Origin: Paraburkholderia sp. CNPSo 3274 | GTDB lineage: Bacteria > Pseudomonadota > Gammaproteobacteria > Burkholderiales > Burkholderiaceae | Assembly: GCF_024206475.1 (NCBI RefSeq) | Contig: NZ_JAMBPR010000015.1 | Span: 62,001-126,000, forward strand | DNA length: 64,000 nucleotides | Direction of reading: 5' to 3' | In this document: piece by piece, positions 8,921 through 18,695 of the stretch | How the letters are laid out: each line of letters begins with the position of its first letter | Position numbering within the stretch: the stretch's first letter is position 1 | Notes under the pieces: generated by a model | The model's database searches: none | What the model was told of the DNA's origin: nothing | Seen by the model: the letters and a program-made list of their open reading frames with translations, nothing else | Position numbers and translations under genes: made by a program

Positions 8921-9676
8921 ATGCTACTGCAATATTCGCCTTTAAGTGCTATTAATAGTATTATTTGGCAGCGCTTCCCAATATCCAGGAGAACGACGAT
9001 TCAACGCGATCTGCACGGTACCGTGGCCTACGAACTCGGCAGCGCGATCCTGCGCGGCGACTACCCTCCCGCGACGGTCCTGCCGCGCGAGGCCGAACTC
9101 ATGGCAACGTTCGACGTGAGCCGCACGGTGCTGCGCGAGGCGCTGCGCACGCTCACCTCGAAAGGGCTCGTGGAGTCGCGCCCGCGCGTGGGCACGCGGG
9201 TGCGGGCGCGCGAAGCGTGGAACCTGCTCGATGCCGACGTGCTCGACTGGTACGCGCGCGTGGCGCCGCCGCTCGCTTTCGCGCTCAAGCTCCAGGAAAT
9301 GCGCGAGATGATCGAGCCGTTTGCGGCAGGACTGGCCGCGAACGCGCACGACGCCGATGCGCTTGCCTCGATCGCCGCCGCGCACGCGGCCATGGCCGGG
9401 GCGCGCAATGTGGACGAGTGGGTGCGCGCGGACCTGCGTTTCCATCTCGCGGTGCTGGGCGCCTGCCGCAACGAATTGCTGGTGCCGCTCGGCACGCTGA
9501 TCGAGCGCACGCTCGAAGGCCAGTTGCGCGTGAATGCGAAGCGCGCCGACGTGTTCAACGCCGCGCTGCCCGACCACACCCTTGTGTACGATGCGATCGC
9601 GCAACGCGACGCCCATGCGGCGAGCCGCGCGATGGCAGCGCTGTTGCGTGTGACGCGCGAGCGCATCGAGCGCTGA
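8921..9676 (+). CDS. GntR/FadR-family regulator, probable DgoR
   Basis: A winged-helix repressor-type protein: the N-terminal HTH ([25 protein letters not shown]) is followed by an all-helical FadR/FCD ligand domain with [11 protein letters not shown] and [10 protein letters not shown] motifs. It is divergent from dgoD and so probably responds to galactonate. The start is uncertain. The first ATG at 8921 has no ribosome-binding site and adds about 26 unusual residues translated from AT-rich, promoter-like DNA. AGGAG at about 8987-8991 points to an ATT codon at 8999-9001, just before the conserved domain. Up to 251 aa. Confidence 0.88.
   Translation: MLLQYSPLSAINSIIWQRFPISRRTTIQRDLHGTVAYELGSAILRGDYPPATVLPREAELMATFDVSRTVLREALRTLTSKGLVESRPRVGTRVRAREAWNLLDADVLDWYARVAPPLAFALKLQEMREMIEPFAAGLAANAHDADALASIAAAHAAMAGARNVDEWVRADLRFHLAVLGACRNELLVPLGTLIERTLEGQLRVNAKRADVFNAALPDHTLVYDAIAQRDAHAASRAMAALLRVTRERIER
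8949..8958. promoter_or_regulatory. AT-rich palindrome in the dgoD/GntR divergent region
   Basis: CTATTAATAG is a perfect 10-bp palindrome (14 bp with two mismatches, 8947-8960) within an unusually AT-rich stretch. It is a candidate operator and promoter element for the divergent pair. It would lie inside the coding frame if the GntR gene starts at its first ATG. Confidence 0.45.
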
Positions 9677-9740
9677 ACGCGTATGCCAAATGGGTGTACA
9701 CGCAACGAATCGCAAAAAGCGCAGCGAATTGCAGGTGTAA

Positions 9741-9774
9741 AACGTTTGCTCTGGCGCAATCAACAACGTTTGCT
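9741..9774. repeat. Two direct 10-bp repeats upstream of the diguanylate cyclase
   Basis: AACGTTTGCT occurs at 9741-9750 and 9765-9774, 24 bases apart start to start. A TATGCT -10-like box begins at 9774. Spacing of about two helical turns suits a tandem-binding activator, but this is inference. Confidence 0.4.
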
Positions 9775-9851
9775 ATGCTTTAGCCCGATCGAACGGCGCT
9801 TTGGCTTTCAGTGCCGTCAGCAAGTCTAAAGGCAAGGCTATCGGGTAAGCG

Positions 9852-10868
9852 ATGAAGAAAAACGAAGCGCAAGACACGCAACTGGACAACGCAACCCTGC
9901 TGGAAATCATCAAGGCGCAGTCGGACATCGCGAAGCTCGGGCTCGATCTCGGCGGCGTGATGGCCTACGTGGCCGAGCGCACCGAGCAACTCACGCGAGC
10001 GCAAGGCGCGGTCGTTGAGCTCGCCGAAGGTGAGGACATGGTGTACCGCGCGGCCTCGGGCAACGTCGCGGACCTGCTTGGATTGCGCCTGGCGCGCGAA
10101 ACGAGCCTTTCGGGCCTGTGCGTGCGTGAGGGCGAGATCCTGCGCTGCGACGACTCCGAAACCGACCCGCGCGTGGACCGCGAGGCCTGCAGACGCGCCG
10201 GCCTGCGCTCGATGATCGTCACGCCGCTCAAGCATCTCGAGACGACCGTCGGCGTTCTGAAAGTCACGAATTCGGAAGTCGACGCCTTCAAGGACGAGGA
10301 CATTCGCACACTCTCGCTGATGTCCGAACTCATCGCCGCGGCGATGTTCCATGCCGCGCGGCACGAGACGAGCGAGCTCTATCTGCGCGCGACGCATGAC
10401 GCGCTCACGGGCTTGCCTAATCGCGCGCTCTTTTACGATCGCCTGCGCCAGTCGGTGGATCTCGCGGTGCGCTCGTCGGGCGGACTCGGTGTGCTCAATC
10501 TCGACATGGATGGCCTCAAGCCTATCAACGACCACTACGGCCATCGCGCCGGCGACGCGGCGATCCGGGAGACCGCGACGCGCATCGCTCGTCACAGCCG
10601 CCGCGTGGATACGGCCGCGCGCGTGGGCGGCGACGAGTTCGCAGTGATCTTGCCGGGCATCGCGGGGCGTGGGGACGCCGAGGCATACAGCCGCCGGCTC
10701 GTGGACAGCGTGGGCGAGCCGTTCGAGTTCGAAGGACGCCGCATCGATCTTGGCGTGAGCGTGGGCGTTGCCATCCTGCCCGAAGACGGCACCGAGATGA
10801 CGGCGCTGATCGAATTCGCGGATCGTTCGATGTACGAAACGAAGCGGGAGCGCAAGCAGATCAGGTGA
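9852..10868 (+). CDS. GAF-GGDEF diguanylate cyclase
   Basis: 338 aa. An N-terminal GAF-like sensory domain (about residues 20-165) is followed by a GGDEF domain (about 175-330) that makes cyclic di-GMP from two GTP. The catalytic loop VGGDEF is intact, and an RRVD motif five residues before it matches the RxxD inhibitory I-site, so product feedback is expected. No membrane segment, so cytosolic. It is a single gene, followed by a strong terminator. The GAF ligand is unknown. Confidence 0.92.
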   Translation: MKKNEAQDTQLDNATLLEIIKAQSDIAKLGLDLGGVMAYVAERTEQLTRAQGAVVELAEGEDMVYRAASGNVADLLGLRLARETSLSGLCVREGEILRCDDSETDPRVDREACRRAGLRSMIVTPLKHLETTVGVLKVTNSEVDAFKDEDIRTLSLMSELIAAAMFHAARHETSELYLRATHDALTGLPNRALFYDRLRQSVDLAVRSSGGLGVLNLDMDGLKPINDHYGHRAGDAAIRETATRIARHSRRVDTAARVGGDEFAVILPGIAGRGDAEAYSRRLVDSVGEPFEFEGRRIDLGVSVGVAILPEDGTEMTALIEFADRSMYETKRERKQIR

Positions 10869-10937
10869 ATGGTGTCGCTGTCTGGCGGACTTTGGTTATC
10901 GGTTTGCCAGGCACGAACACGGAACCCGGAAATGAAA

Positions 10938-10968
10938 AAAGCCGCTGTCCTTGTGGGACAGCGGCTTT
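10938..10968. terminator. Intrinsic terminator between the diguanylate cyclase and tRNA genes
   Basis: GCCGCTGTCC/GGACAGCGGC stem with a 5-base loop, flanked by A6 on the left and TTTCTTTT on the right. It can serve the plus-strand cyclase gene and the minus-strand tRNA. Confidence 0.9.
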
Positions 10969-10978
10969 CTTTTGCAAC

Positions 10979-11055
<77 letters not shown>

Positions 11056-11166
11056 GAAGAAAAGAATTATCGCGGCGCAGCCGGAGGTTGTCAACCCCCT
11101 TCGTCATCTTTTCTGCAGGGAAGGCAGTCGCCGGGCGAGAAGCCCCGCCCGGCGACGCTCACAGCC

Positions 11167-12825
11167 TCAATCCTGCGCGTAAATATCCGAGTCCTTGGTT
11201 TCCTTCACGAACAGCATGCCGATCACGAAGGTGCCCAGCGCGATGATGATCGGATACCAGAGGCCAGAGTAGATATCGCCTCGCGCCGCCACGATCGCGA
11301 AGGCTGTTGCCGGCAGGAAGCCGCCGAACCAGCCGTTGCCGATGTGATAGGGCAGCGACATCGAGGTGTAGCGAATGCGTGTGGGGAACATCTCCACCAG
11401 CATCGCCGCGATCGGCCCGTACACCATGGTCACGAAGATCACGAGGATCGTCAGCATCACCACCGTCATCGGCCAGTTGAGCTGCGCGGGGTCGGCCTTC
11501 AGCGGATAGCCCGCCGCTTTCAGCGTGCCCGCGAGCGTCTTCTCGAACAGCGCGCCGGCTTCCTTGGCTCCAGGCGCCCGGCCGTCAAACGTGTCGATGG
11601 TCGCGTCGCCCACCTTGATCTGCGCGAGCGTGCCTGCCGGGGCCGCTACGTTCTCGTAGTTCAGGCCTGCCTTCGAAAGCGCGCTCTTGGCGATGTCGCA
11701 CGAGCTCGTGAACTTCGAGGTGCCAACCGGGTTGAACTGGAACGAGCATTCGTCCGGATTCGCGATCACGACGATCGGCGCACGCTGCGTCGCGGCTTCG
11801 AGCGCCGGGTTCGCGTAGTGCGTGATCGCCTTGAAGATCGGGAAGTAGGTGAGCGCCGCGATCAGGCAGCCAGCCATGATGATGGGCTTGCGGCCGATCT
11901 TGTCCGAAAGCGCGCCGAAGAACAGGAAGAACGGCGTGCCGATCAACAGCGCCAGCGCGATCAGGATGTTGGCGCTCGAGCCGTCCACCTTGAGCGTCTG
12001 CGTGAGGAAGAAGAGCGCATAGAACTGGCCCGTATACCAGACCACGGCCTGGCCGGCCGTGAGGCCGAAGAGGGCGAGCAGCACGACCTTGAGGTTCTTC
12101 CACTGCCCGAACGCTTCCTTGAGCGGCGCCTTCGAGATCTTGCCTTCCGCCTTGATGCGCTTGAACGCCGGCGATTCGTCGAGTTGCAGACGGATCCACA
12201 CCGAAACGGCGAGCAGCAGGATCGAGGCGATGAACGGAATGCGCCAGGCCCATGCGGCGAACTGTTCTTCGCCAACAAACGTGCGCACGCCGAGGATCAC
12301 GAGCAGCGAGAGGAACAGGCCGAGCGTGGCGGTCGTCTGGATCCACGAGGTGTAGAAGCCACGGCGTCCGGGCGGAGCGTGTTCCGCGACGTAGGTCGCA
12401 GCGCCGCCGTACTCGCCGCCGAGCGCGAGACCCTGCAGCAGACGCATGCCGATGAAGATCACCGGCGACGCAATGCCGATCGACGCGTAGCCGGGCAGAA
12501 AACCGACCACGAAGGTCGAGATACCCATGATCACGATCGTGACGAGGAACGTGTGCTTGCGGCCCACGAGGTCGCCGAGGCGCCCGAACACGATCGCGCC
12601 GAACGGACGCACGGCAAAGCCGGCGGCGAAGCCGAGCAGCGTAAAGATGAAGCCGGCCGTGGGATTGACGCCGGAAAAGAAGCTCTTGCTGATGAAGGCC
12701 GCAAGCGATCCGGCCAGGTAGAAGTCGTACCACTCGAACACAGTGCCGAGCGACGACGCGAAGATCACGCGTTTTTCGTCGCTGGTCATCGGCGCGTGCG
12801 AGACTTGTCCGCCAACGGTTGCCAT
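11167..12825 (-). CDS. MFS transporter, metabolite:H+ symporter (MHS) family
   Basis: A 552-aa, 12-helix transporter. FGRLGDLVGRKHTF and GALSDKIGRKPII are the duplicated loop signatures, and EWYDFYLAGSLAAF is typical of the ShiA/KgtP/ProP-like MHS branch, which imports organic acids or osmolytes with protons. Between helices 8 and 9 there is an inserted soluble stretch of about 100 residues (roughly 345-450) with two Cys (DECSFQ and SSCDIA), longer than in ordinary MHS proteins. GGAG precedes the ATG. The substrate cannot be assigned. Confidence 0.88.
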   Translation of the reverse strand: MATVGGQVSHAPMTSDEKRVIFASSLGTVFEWYDFYLAGSLAAFISKSFFSGVNPTAGFIFTLLGFAAGFAVRPFGAIVFGRLGDLVGRKHTFLVTIVIMGISTFVVGFLPGYASIGIASPVIFIGMRLLQGLALGGEYGGAATYVAEHAPPGRRGFYTSWIQTTATLGLFLSLLVILGVRTFVGEEQFAAWAWRIPFIASILLLAVSVWIRLQLDESPAFKRIKAEGKISKAPLKEAFGQWKNLKVVLLALFGLTAGQAVVWYTGQFYALFFLTQTLKVDGSSANILIALALLIGTPFFLFFGALSDKIGRKPIIMAGCLIAALTYFPIFKAITHYANPALEAATQRAPIVVIANPDECSFQFNPVGTSKFTSSCDIAKSALSKAGLNYENVAAPAGTLAQIKVGDATIDTFDGRAPGAKEAGALFEKTLAGTLKAAGYPLKADPAQLNWPMTVVMLTILVIFVTMVYGPIAAMLVEMFPTRIRYTSMSLPYHIGNGWFGGFLPATAFAIVAARGDIYSGLWYPIIIALGTFVIGMLFVKETKDSDIYAQD

Positions 12826-13146
12826 ATATGTCTCCAGTATTGATATGCGTGTGGTCCGTCGGGCAGGCGACTCGTAGACCCGCGGTCCTGCGAAGCATTA
12901 TTGGAATGGAAACTTACGGGCTTCTGACGCGCGCGTGGGTTTCCGAGTGAAGTGTCGGAGTGGGGTCTAATCGCTTATGTTCGCTTAATGCGCGAGAAAA
13001 ATATCGCATTGCGATCCAAACATCTTCTAACGTGCGAATTTTGACTCGCGCGCCGCGTATCGGATAAGGGTAAGTCCCATCCCGGTTTTCTGACGCGATC
13101 AGTCAGTTTCGCGGTGGTTCTGCCGCCAAAGCGCCGGCGATGCCGC
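12826..13146. other. Promoter region of the MFS gene
   Basis: 321 bases with no gene seen. It contains a direct repeat TCGCTTA (about 12970-12987) and a 13-bp palindrome ATCGCA-T-TGCGAT at 13003-13015, both likely control elements for the leftward transporter gene. Confidence 0.5.
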
Positions 13147-14787
13147 TCAAGTTTGCGCGCGCAGCCGCAGCGTCACGCGCACGAGCGTCCCGGCGAGGCG
13201 CGGTGTGTCCTGATAGACGTGATCGTCGATGGTGAGTGTGCCGCCGTGCATCGTGGCGATCTCGCGCACGATCGCAAGCCCGAGCCCGCTGCCTTCGCCG
13301 TCGCGCCCGAGAATGCGGTAGAAGCGCTCGAGTACGCGCTCGCGCTCGGCGGGCGGAATGCCCATGCCCGTGTCTTCCACCTCGAGATGGACCACGCCCG
13401 CCGCGGGTTCGGGCCGCACGCGCACGGTGATGCGCCCGCTCGCGGGCGTATAGCGGATCGCGTTGTCGATAAGGTTCGAGAGCATCTCGCGCAGCATCAC
13501 CGGGTTGCCGTCCACTTCGACGCGCGCCGCCGCTCCGCCATCGTCATCCCCGCTGCCGTAGGCCGTTTCGGGGCCTTCGTAGCCCAGGTCCATCTGTTTG
13601 GCGAGCGCCGGCTGCACCCAGTCGCGCACGGCGTGGCGCGCCACATCCGCCACGTCCACGGGCGTGAAGACCTGCCCGGACATACGGTTTTCCGCGCGCG
13701 CGAGCGCGAGCAACTGCGTGACGAGCCGCGCGGCGTGCTCGGAACTCGTTGCGATCTGCTCGAGCGAGCGGTGCACTTCGGCGGGTGCGTTCTGGCGCAG
13801 CGCGAGTTCGGCCTGAGTGCGCAGGCCCGCTAGCGGCGTTTTCATCTGATGCGCGGCGTCGGCGATGAAGCGCTTTTGCAGCTCCATGTTCTGTTCGAGG
13901 CGCGTGAGCAGGTCGTTGAACGAGGTAACGAGCGGCTCGATTTCGGGCGGCGCGCGGCGCGCTTCGAGCGGCGAAAGATCGTCGGGGCGACGCATGCGGA
14001 TGTTCGACTGCAGCGCGTGCAGGGGAGCCAGGCCCCGCGAGAGGCCGAACCACACGAGCAGGATCGCGAGCGGCAAGATCACGAACTGCGGCAGGATCAC
14101 GCCCTTGATGATGTCGTTGGCGAGCTGGCGGCGCTTGTCGAGCGTTTCCGCGACCTGCACGAGCACGGGTTGACCTTGTCGATCGCTGGCGCCGAGATGC
14201 GTCGGTTCCACTGTTGTATAGGCGACGCGGATGTCGATGCCATGCAGCGTGTCGTCGCGGAATTCGACGAGGCCCGGCGGCGGGCGGTCGTCGCCGTTCG
14301 GCAGCGGCATGTCGCGATCGCCGCCGATTAGCTCGCCGCGGCTGCCGAGCACCTGATAGAACACGCTGTCGACGTTATCGGCGCGCAGGAAGTCGCGCGT
14401 GGAGGCGGGCAGTGTCAGCTCGGCCACGCCGTTCACGGGCTGGATCTGGCGCGCGAGCACGTAGGCGTCGGTTTCGAGCGCGCGGTCGAAGGGGCCGTTG
14501 GCGATCGACTTCGCCACGAGATACGTGACCGCGATGCTCATCGGCCAGAGCAGCAGCAAGGGCGCGAGCATCCAGTCGAGAATCTCGCCGAAGAGCGAGC
14601 GCGGGCGCGCCTCCCCGGCGGCTTCGGCTTCGTCGGGCGGGGCGAACGGATTGGCGTAGCGTGCGTCGCGCGCGTCGTCGTCGAGGGCGTCGGCCGCGAA
14701 TGCGGACGCGCCCGAGGCAGTTTCGCCGGCCACGCTCGCGGCGCCCTTGGGCGGCACGGCGCGCGCGATGGAAGGACGCCCGGCCAT
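13147..14787 (-). CDS. Sensor histidine kinase, TctE-like
   Basis: 546 aa. A long disordered N-terminus (1-65) is followed by TM1 (about 72-92), a periplasmic sensor domain of the TctE type (about 95-225), TM2 (about 228-250), HAMP, and a HisKA domain with His313 in DAAHQMKTPL. The ATPase has NLIDNAIRYTP (N box), DTGMGIPP (G1) and GSGLGLAIV (G2). It is 12 bases downstream of its response regulator in the same operon. TctE members often control tricarboxylate or other organic acid uptake; the nearby MFS gene is a possible target, by inference only. Confidence 0.9.
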   Translation of the reverse strand: MAGRPSIARAVPPKGAASVAGETASGASAFAADALDDDARDARYANPFAPPDEAEAAGEARPRSLFGEILDWMLAPLLLLWPMSIAVTYLVAKSIANGPFDRALETDAYVLARQIQPVNGVAELTLPASTRDFLRADNVDSVFYQVLGSRGELIGGDRDMPLPNGDDRPPPGLVEFRDDTLHGIDIRVAYTTVEPTHLGASDRQGQPVLVQVAETLDKRRQLANDIIKGVILPQFVILPLAILLVWFGLSRGLAPLHALQSNIRMRRPDDLSPLEARRAPPEIEPLVTSFNDLLTRLEQNMELQKRFIADAAHQMKTPLAGLRTQAELALRQNAPAEVHRSLEQIATSSEHAARLVTQLLALARAENRMSGQVFTPVDVADVARHAVRDWVQPALAKQMDLGYEGPETAYGSGDDDGGAAARVEVDGNPVMLREMLSNLIDNAIRYTPASGRITVRVRPEPAAGVVHLEVEDTGMGIPPAERERVLERFYRILGRDGEGSGLGLAIVREIATMHGGTLTIDDHVYQDTPRLAGTLVRVTLRLRAQT

Positions 14788-14799
14788 CGTCGACTCCGC

Positions 14800-15564
14800 C
14801 TACTTGAAGTAGTGGCTGGCGGGCATCGCCGGCGTGGCGTCGGGCGCGCTGGCCTCGGCCCGGGCGGGCGTCTGGCTGGCACCCGCCTGCGCTTCCTTCG
14901 CCTCCTTTTCGAGGCTGTAGCCGAGCCCGCGCACGGTCACGATGCGTACGCCGCCCGCTTCGAGTTTCTTGCGCAGCCGGTGCACGTAGACTTCGATGGC
15001 GTTGTTGCTGACTTCCTCGCCCCATTCGCACAGGTGGTCGACGAGCTGCTCCTTCGAGACGAGCCGCCCGAGCCGCTGCAGCAGCACTTCGAGCACGCCG
15101 AGTTCGCGCGCGGAAAGATCGAGCACCTGGTCGTTGACGCGCGCAATGCGCCCCACCTGGTCGAACGCAAGCGCGCCATGCCGCACGACGGTCGGGCCGC
15201 CGCCCGCGCCGCGCCGCGTGAGCGCACGCACGCGCGCTTCGAGTTCGTTCAGCGCGAAGGGCTTGGCCATGTAGTCGTCGGCGCCGAGGTCGAGGCCTTT
15301 TACGCGCTCGTCCACGCTGTCGGCGGCGGTGAGGATCAGCACGGGCAGGTTGGAATTGCGCGCGCGCAAACGGCGCAGCACTTCGAGGCCCGGCATTTTC
15401 GGCAGGCCCAGATCGAGAATCAAGAGGTCGAACGACTGCATCGACAAGGCGGTATCGGCGTCCACGCCGCTACGCACGTGATCAACGGCATAGCCCGATT
15501 GGCGGAGTGATCTCACGAGCCCGTCCGCGAGTATGCTGTCATCTTCGGCAATGAGGATTCGCAT
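14800..15564 (-). CDS. OmpR-family response regulator, TctD-like
   Basis: 254 aa. The receiver domain has acidic residues in IAEDD, phospho-acceptor Asp51 in LILDLGLP, Thr in LILTAAD and Lys in MAKPF. A winged-helix DNA-binding domain follows (EVYVHRLRKKL, TVRGLGYSLE). A low-complexity Ala/Pro tail of about 35 residues ends the protein. I chose ATG 15564 (MRILIAEDD); the open frame to 15717 overlaps the recA promoter and is not coding. First gene of the two-component operon, divergent from recA. Confidence 0.92.
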   Translation of the reverse strand: MRILIAEDDSILADGLVRSLRQSGYAVDHVRSGVDADTALSMQSFDLLILDLGLPKMPGLEVLRRLRARNSNLPVLILTAADSVDERVKGLDLGADDYMAKPFALNELEARVRALTRRGAGGGPTVVRHGALAFDQVGRIARVNDQVLDLSARELGVLEVLLQRLGRLVSKEQLVDHLCEWGEEVSNNAIEVYVHRLRKKLEAGGVRIVTVRGLGYSLEKEAKEAQAGASQTPARAEASAPDATPAMPASHYFK

Positions 15565-15704
15565 GTTGCGCCAGCGTCGCCTTCGAGGCTTTTTGACCTC
15601 GTAGTTAGGCTCGTAACACCCGCGCCGCGCCGCGTCCTTGAAGGCGCGGCCAGGCGACGCGCGGCGGTCTCCCGAAATTCGCGGTTCTGGATAGCCAGAA
15701 AGGC

Positions 15705-15733
15705 TTGCCAAAACCACTGTTTTTTTATACAGT
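15705..15733 (+). promoter_or_regulatory. recA promoter with SOS (LexA) box
   Basis: A -35 TTGCCA (15705-15710) and -10 TACAGT (15728-15733) are 17 bases apart. The LexA box CTG-N10-CAG at 15717-15732 overlaps the spacer and -10, the usual design for LexA repression of recA. Confidence 0.88.
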
Positions 15734-15812
15734 GTCAGCGTTCGTGTGCATTAGCCCGAATGAGGCGTGCGCATGGTCACGAGACGCCGTTCATCATAGC
15801 AAAGGACGATTC

Positions 15813-16889
<1,077 letters not shown>

Positions 16890-16921
16890 GTCCTCCAGGC
16901 TCTCGTAGATAAGGCAAGCTG

Positions 16922-17830
16922 ATGCGCAAGGGCGGGTCACATACGTCCTCGCCTTCCGGCGAGCAGGCTAACTCGCGTGCGGGTTCGCCTGCGGACAGGG
17001 GCGCCGAGCGGCGCTCCGCCGTGAAGCCTGCCGACTCGCGCACGAGCCGCTCAAGCCATTCAAGCCGCGACGCCCAGGCGGGCGATCGCGGCTTTGCGCA
17101 TTCTGGCGCGGCGTATTCCTCGCCTGCCGATCTCAGCGACGATGGCGGCGCGGTCTTCGAAGTACCGTTCGAGGCTTTCTTCAGCGGGGCTGATGAGGCG
17201 GCGGCAAACGTGCTGCCAGAGCCGCTGTCCGAAACATCATTCAAGCGGTCGCGTCGCGCGCCTGTTGAAACCGCGCGCGAATCCGGCGCACCACAAGCCG
17301 ATCACTATGAGCGTAGCTCGGCCAGCCGCGCCGCACGCGCCAGCGAGCGCGAAAAATCGTCCACGGCGAAGCAGCGCCCCGAGCGCTCGCTCAAGGGCCG
17401 CGCGCTCGGCTATCTTTCGCGCCGCGAATACAGCCGCGCCGAACTCTCGCGCAAGCTCATGCCGCACACCGAAGACGCCGACGCGCTCGAAGTGCTGCTC
17501 GATTCGCTCGAACGCGAGGGCTGGCTCTCCGACGCACGCTTTGCCGAAAGCGTCGTGCACCGGCGCGCGTCGCGTGTGGGGGCAGGGCGTATCGTCAGCG
17601 AACTCAAGCGCCACGCGGTGGGCGAAACGCTCATCGAAGAGGTGAGTTCGCAACTGCGCGAGACTGAGCTCGTACGTGCCCGCACGGTCTGGCAGAAGAA
17701 GTACGGCCAGTTGCCCGAGACGCCTGCGGAACGCGCGCGCCAGGCGCGCTTTCTCGCGGCGCGCGGCTTTTCGATGTCGATCATCGGCAAGATCCTCAAG
17801 GGATTCGAGGAAGACTGGTCCGATAACTGA
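16922..17830 (+). CDS. recX: RecX regulatory protein with long N-terminal extension
   Basis: The RecX domain occupies the C-terminal half (from about residue 152: RSLKGRALGYLSRREYSRAEL, then LEREGWLSDARFAESVVHRR and FLAARGFSMSIIGKIL). RecX inhibits or disassembles RecA filaments. The first 150 or so residues are Ser/Arg/Ala/Glu-rich, low complexity and probably disordered, making the protein 302 aa against about 150 in E. coli. The reading frame is open throughout, but the ribosome-binding site at 16922 is weak. Translation could instead begin at an internal start such as the Met-free region's GTG/TTG codons; no internal ATG exists before the domain. Co-transcribed with recA. Confidence 0.88.
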   Translation: MRKGGSHTSSPSGEQANSRAGSPADRGAERRSAVKPADSRTSRSSHSSRDAQAGDRGFAHSGAAYSSPADLSDDGGAVFEVPFEAFFSGADEAAANVLPEPLSETSFKRSRRAPVETARESGAPQADHYERSSASRAARASEREKSSTAKQRPERSLKGRALGYLSRREYSRAELSRKLMPHTEDADALEVLLDSLEREGWLSDARFAESVVHRRASRVGAGRIVSELKRHAVGETLIEEVSSQLRETELVRARTVWQKKYGQLPETPAERARQARFLAARGFSMSIIGKILKGFEEDWSDN

Positions 17831-17949
17831 GCCGGCCGTCTCGAAAAATCCGCGCAGGCAAGTCCCCGCCCGGCCTGTGTGTTCGCGGCTGTCTCAAATA
17901 CCCGGTATGTTAAAATCACGAGGTTTTCCAATCCGGTCTTACCTTTAGC

Positions 17950-18645
17950 ATGCCGCTTTCTCCGCCCGTGCCCCGCCAGTTGCGCCACCAGCGCGCCATT
18001 CGGGCGGTTGCCTATGAGCGCGAAGACGGCTTGTGGGACATCGACGCGTGCCTGACCGACCACAAGCCACGCGACGTGCCGCTCGCCGCCGGTGTCCGGC
18101 CCAATGGTCTGCCGATCCATGAACTCTGGCTGCGTATTACGATCGATCGCAAGCTCAACGTCATCGACGCCGAAGCGTCGTCCGACTGGGTGCCTTACGA
18201 CGGTCAGTGCCAGAACGTTCAACCCGCCTATCGGGCCCTTATCGGGCTCAATCTCCTCCAGAACTTCCGCCGCGAAGCGGGCCGGCTGCTCGCCGGCACG
18301 GTTGGCTGCACGCATCTCACAGAGATGTTGGGCGTATTGCCGACCGCCGCGATCCAGGCGTTCGTCGGAGAAGTGTGGGACACATCGAATGGCTCGCCGG
18401 GCGAAGCGCCCGGACCGGAACTCGGCAAGACCGCCGGAGGCAATGAGGCCGCCGGTGAAAAGCCGCCTTTCCAGCTCGGCCGTTGCCATGCGCTGCGGTT
18501 CGACGGTGAAGCGGTGAAGCAGTTTTATCCGCGCTGGTATGGCCATGTGCCGCGTTCAATAGAACGCAGCGCGGAAGCCGCCAGCGTGCGCGACGGCAGT
18601 AACCCGAGCCAAGAGGGCAGGGCCGACGCCGCCACGCATGAATAA
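17950..18645 (+). CDS. DUF2889 family protein
   Basis: A 231-aa soluble protein of the DUF2889 family: [37 protein letters not shown] and [13 protein letters not shown] are its conserved blocks. Function unknown. The C-terminal 40 residues are low complexity. An extended -10-like TGTTAAAAT lies about 40 bases upstream, so it may have its own promoter. It sits between recX and sucC on the same strand, 50 bases before sucC. Confidence 0.85.
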   Translation: MPLSPPVPRQLRHQRAIRAVAYEREDGLWDIDACLTDHKPRDVPLAAGVRPNGLPIHELWLRITIDRKLNVIDAEASSDWVPYDGQCQNVQPAYRALIGLNLLQNFRREAGRLLAGTVGCTHLTEMLGVLPTAAIQAFVGEVWDTSNGSPGEAPGPELGKTAGGNEAAGEKPPFQLGRCHALRFDGEAVKQFYPRWYGHVPRSIERSAEAASVRDGSNPSQEGRADAATHE

Positions 18646-18695
18646 GAACAGCGGAATCGAAGTTCACTCCAACTCTCAGACTGAAGGAATCACGC

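Noticed and set aside
15565-15717. N-terminal extension of the TctD-like regulator
   Set aside because: The open frame runs through the recA promoter; homology to response regulators begins exactly at MRILIAEDD.
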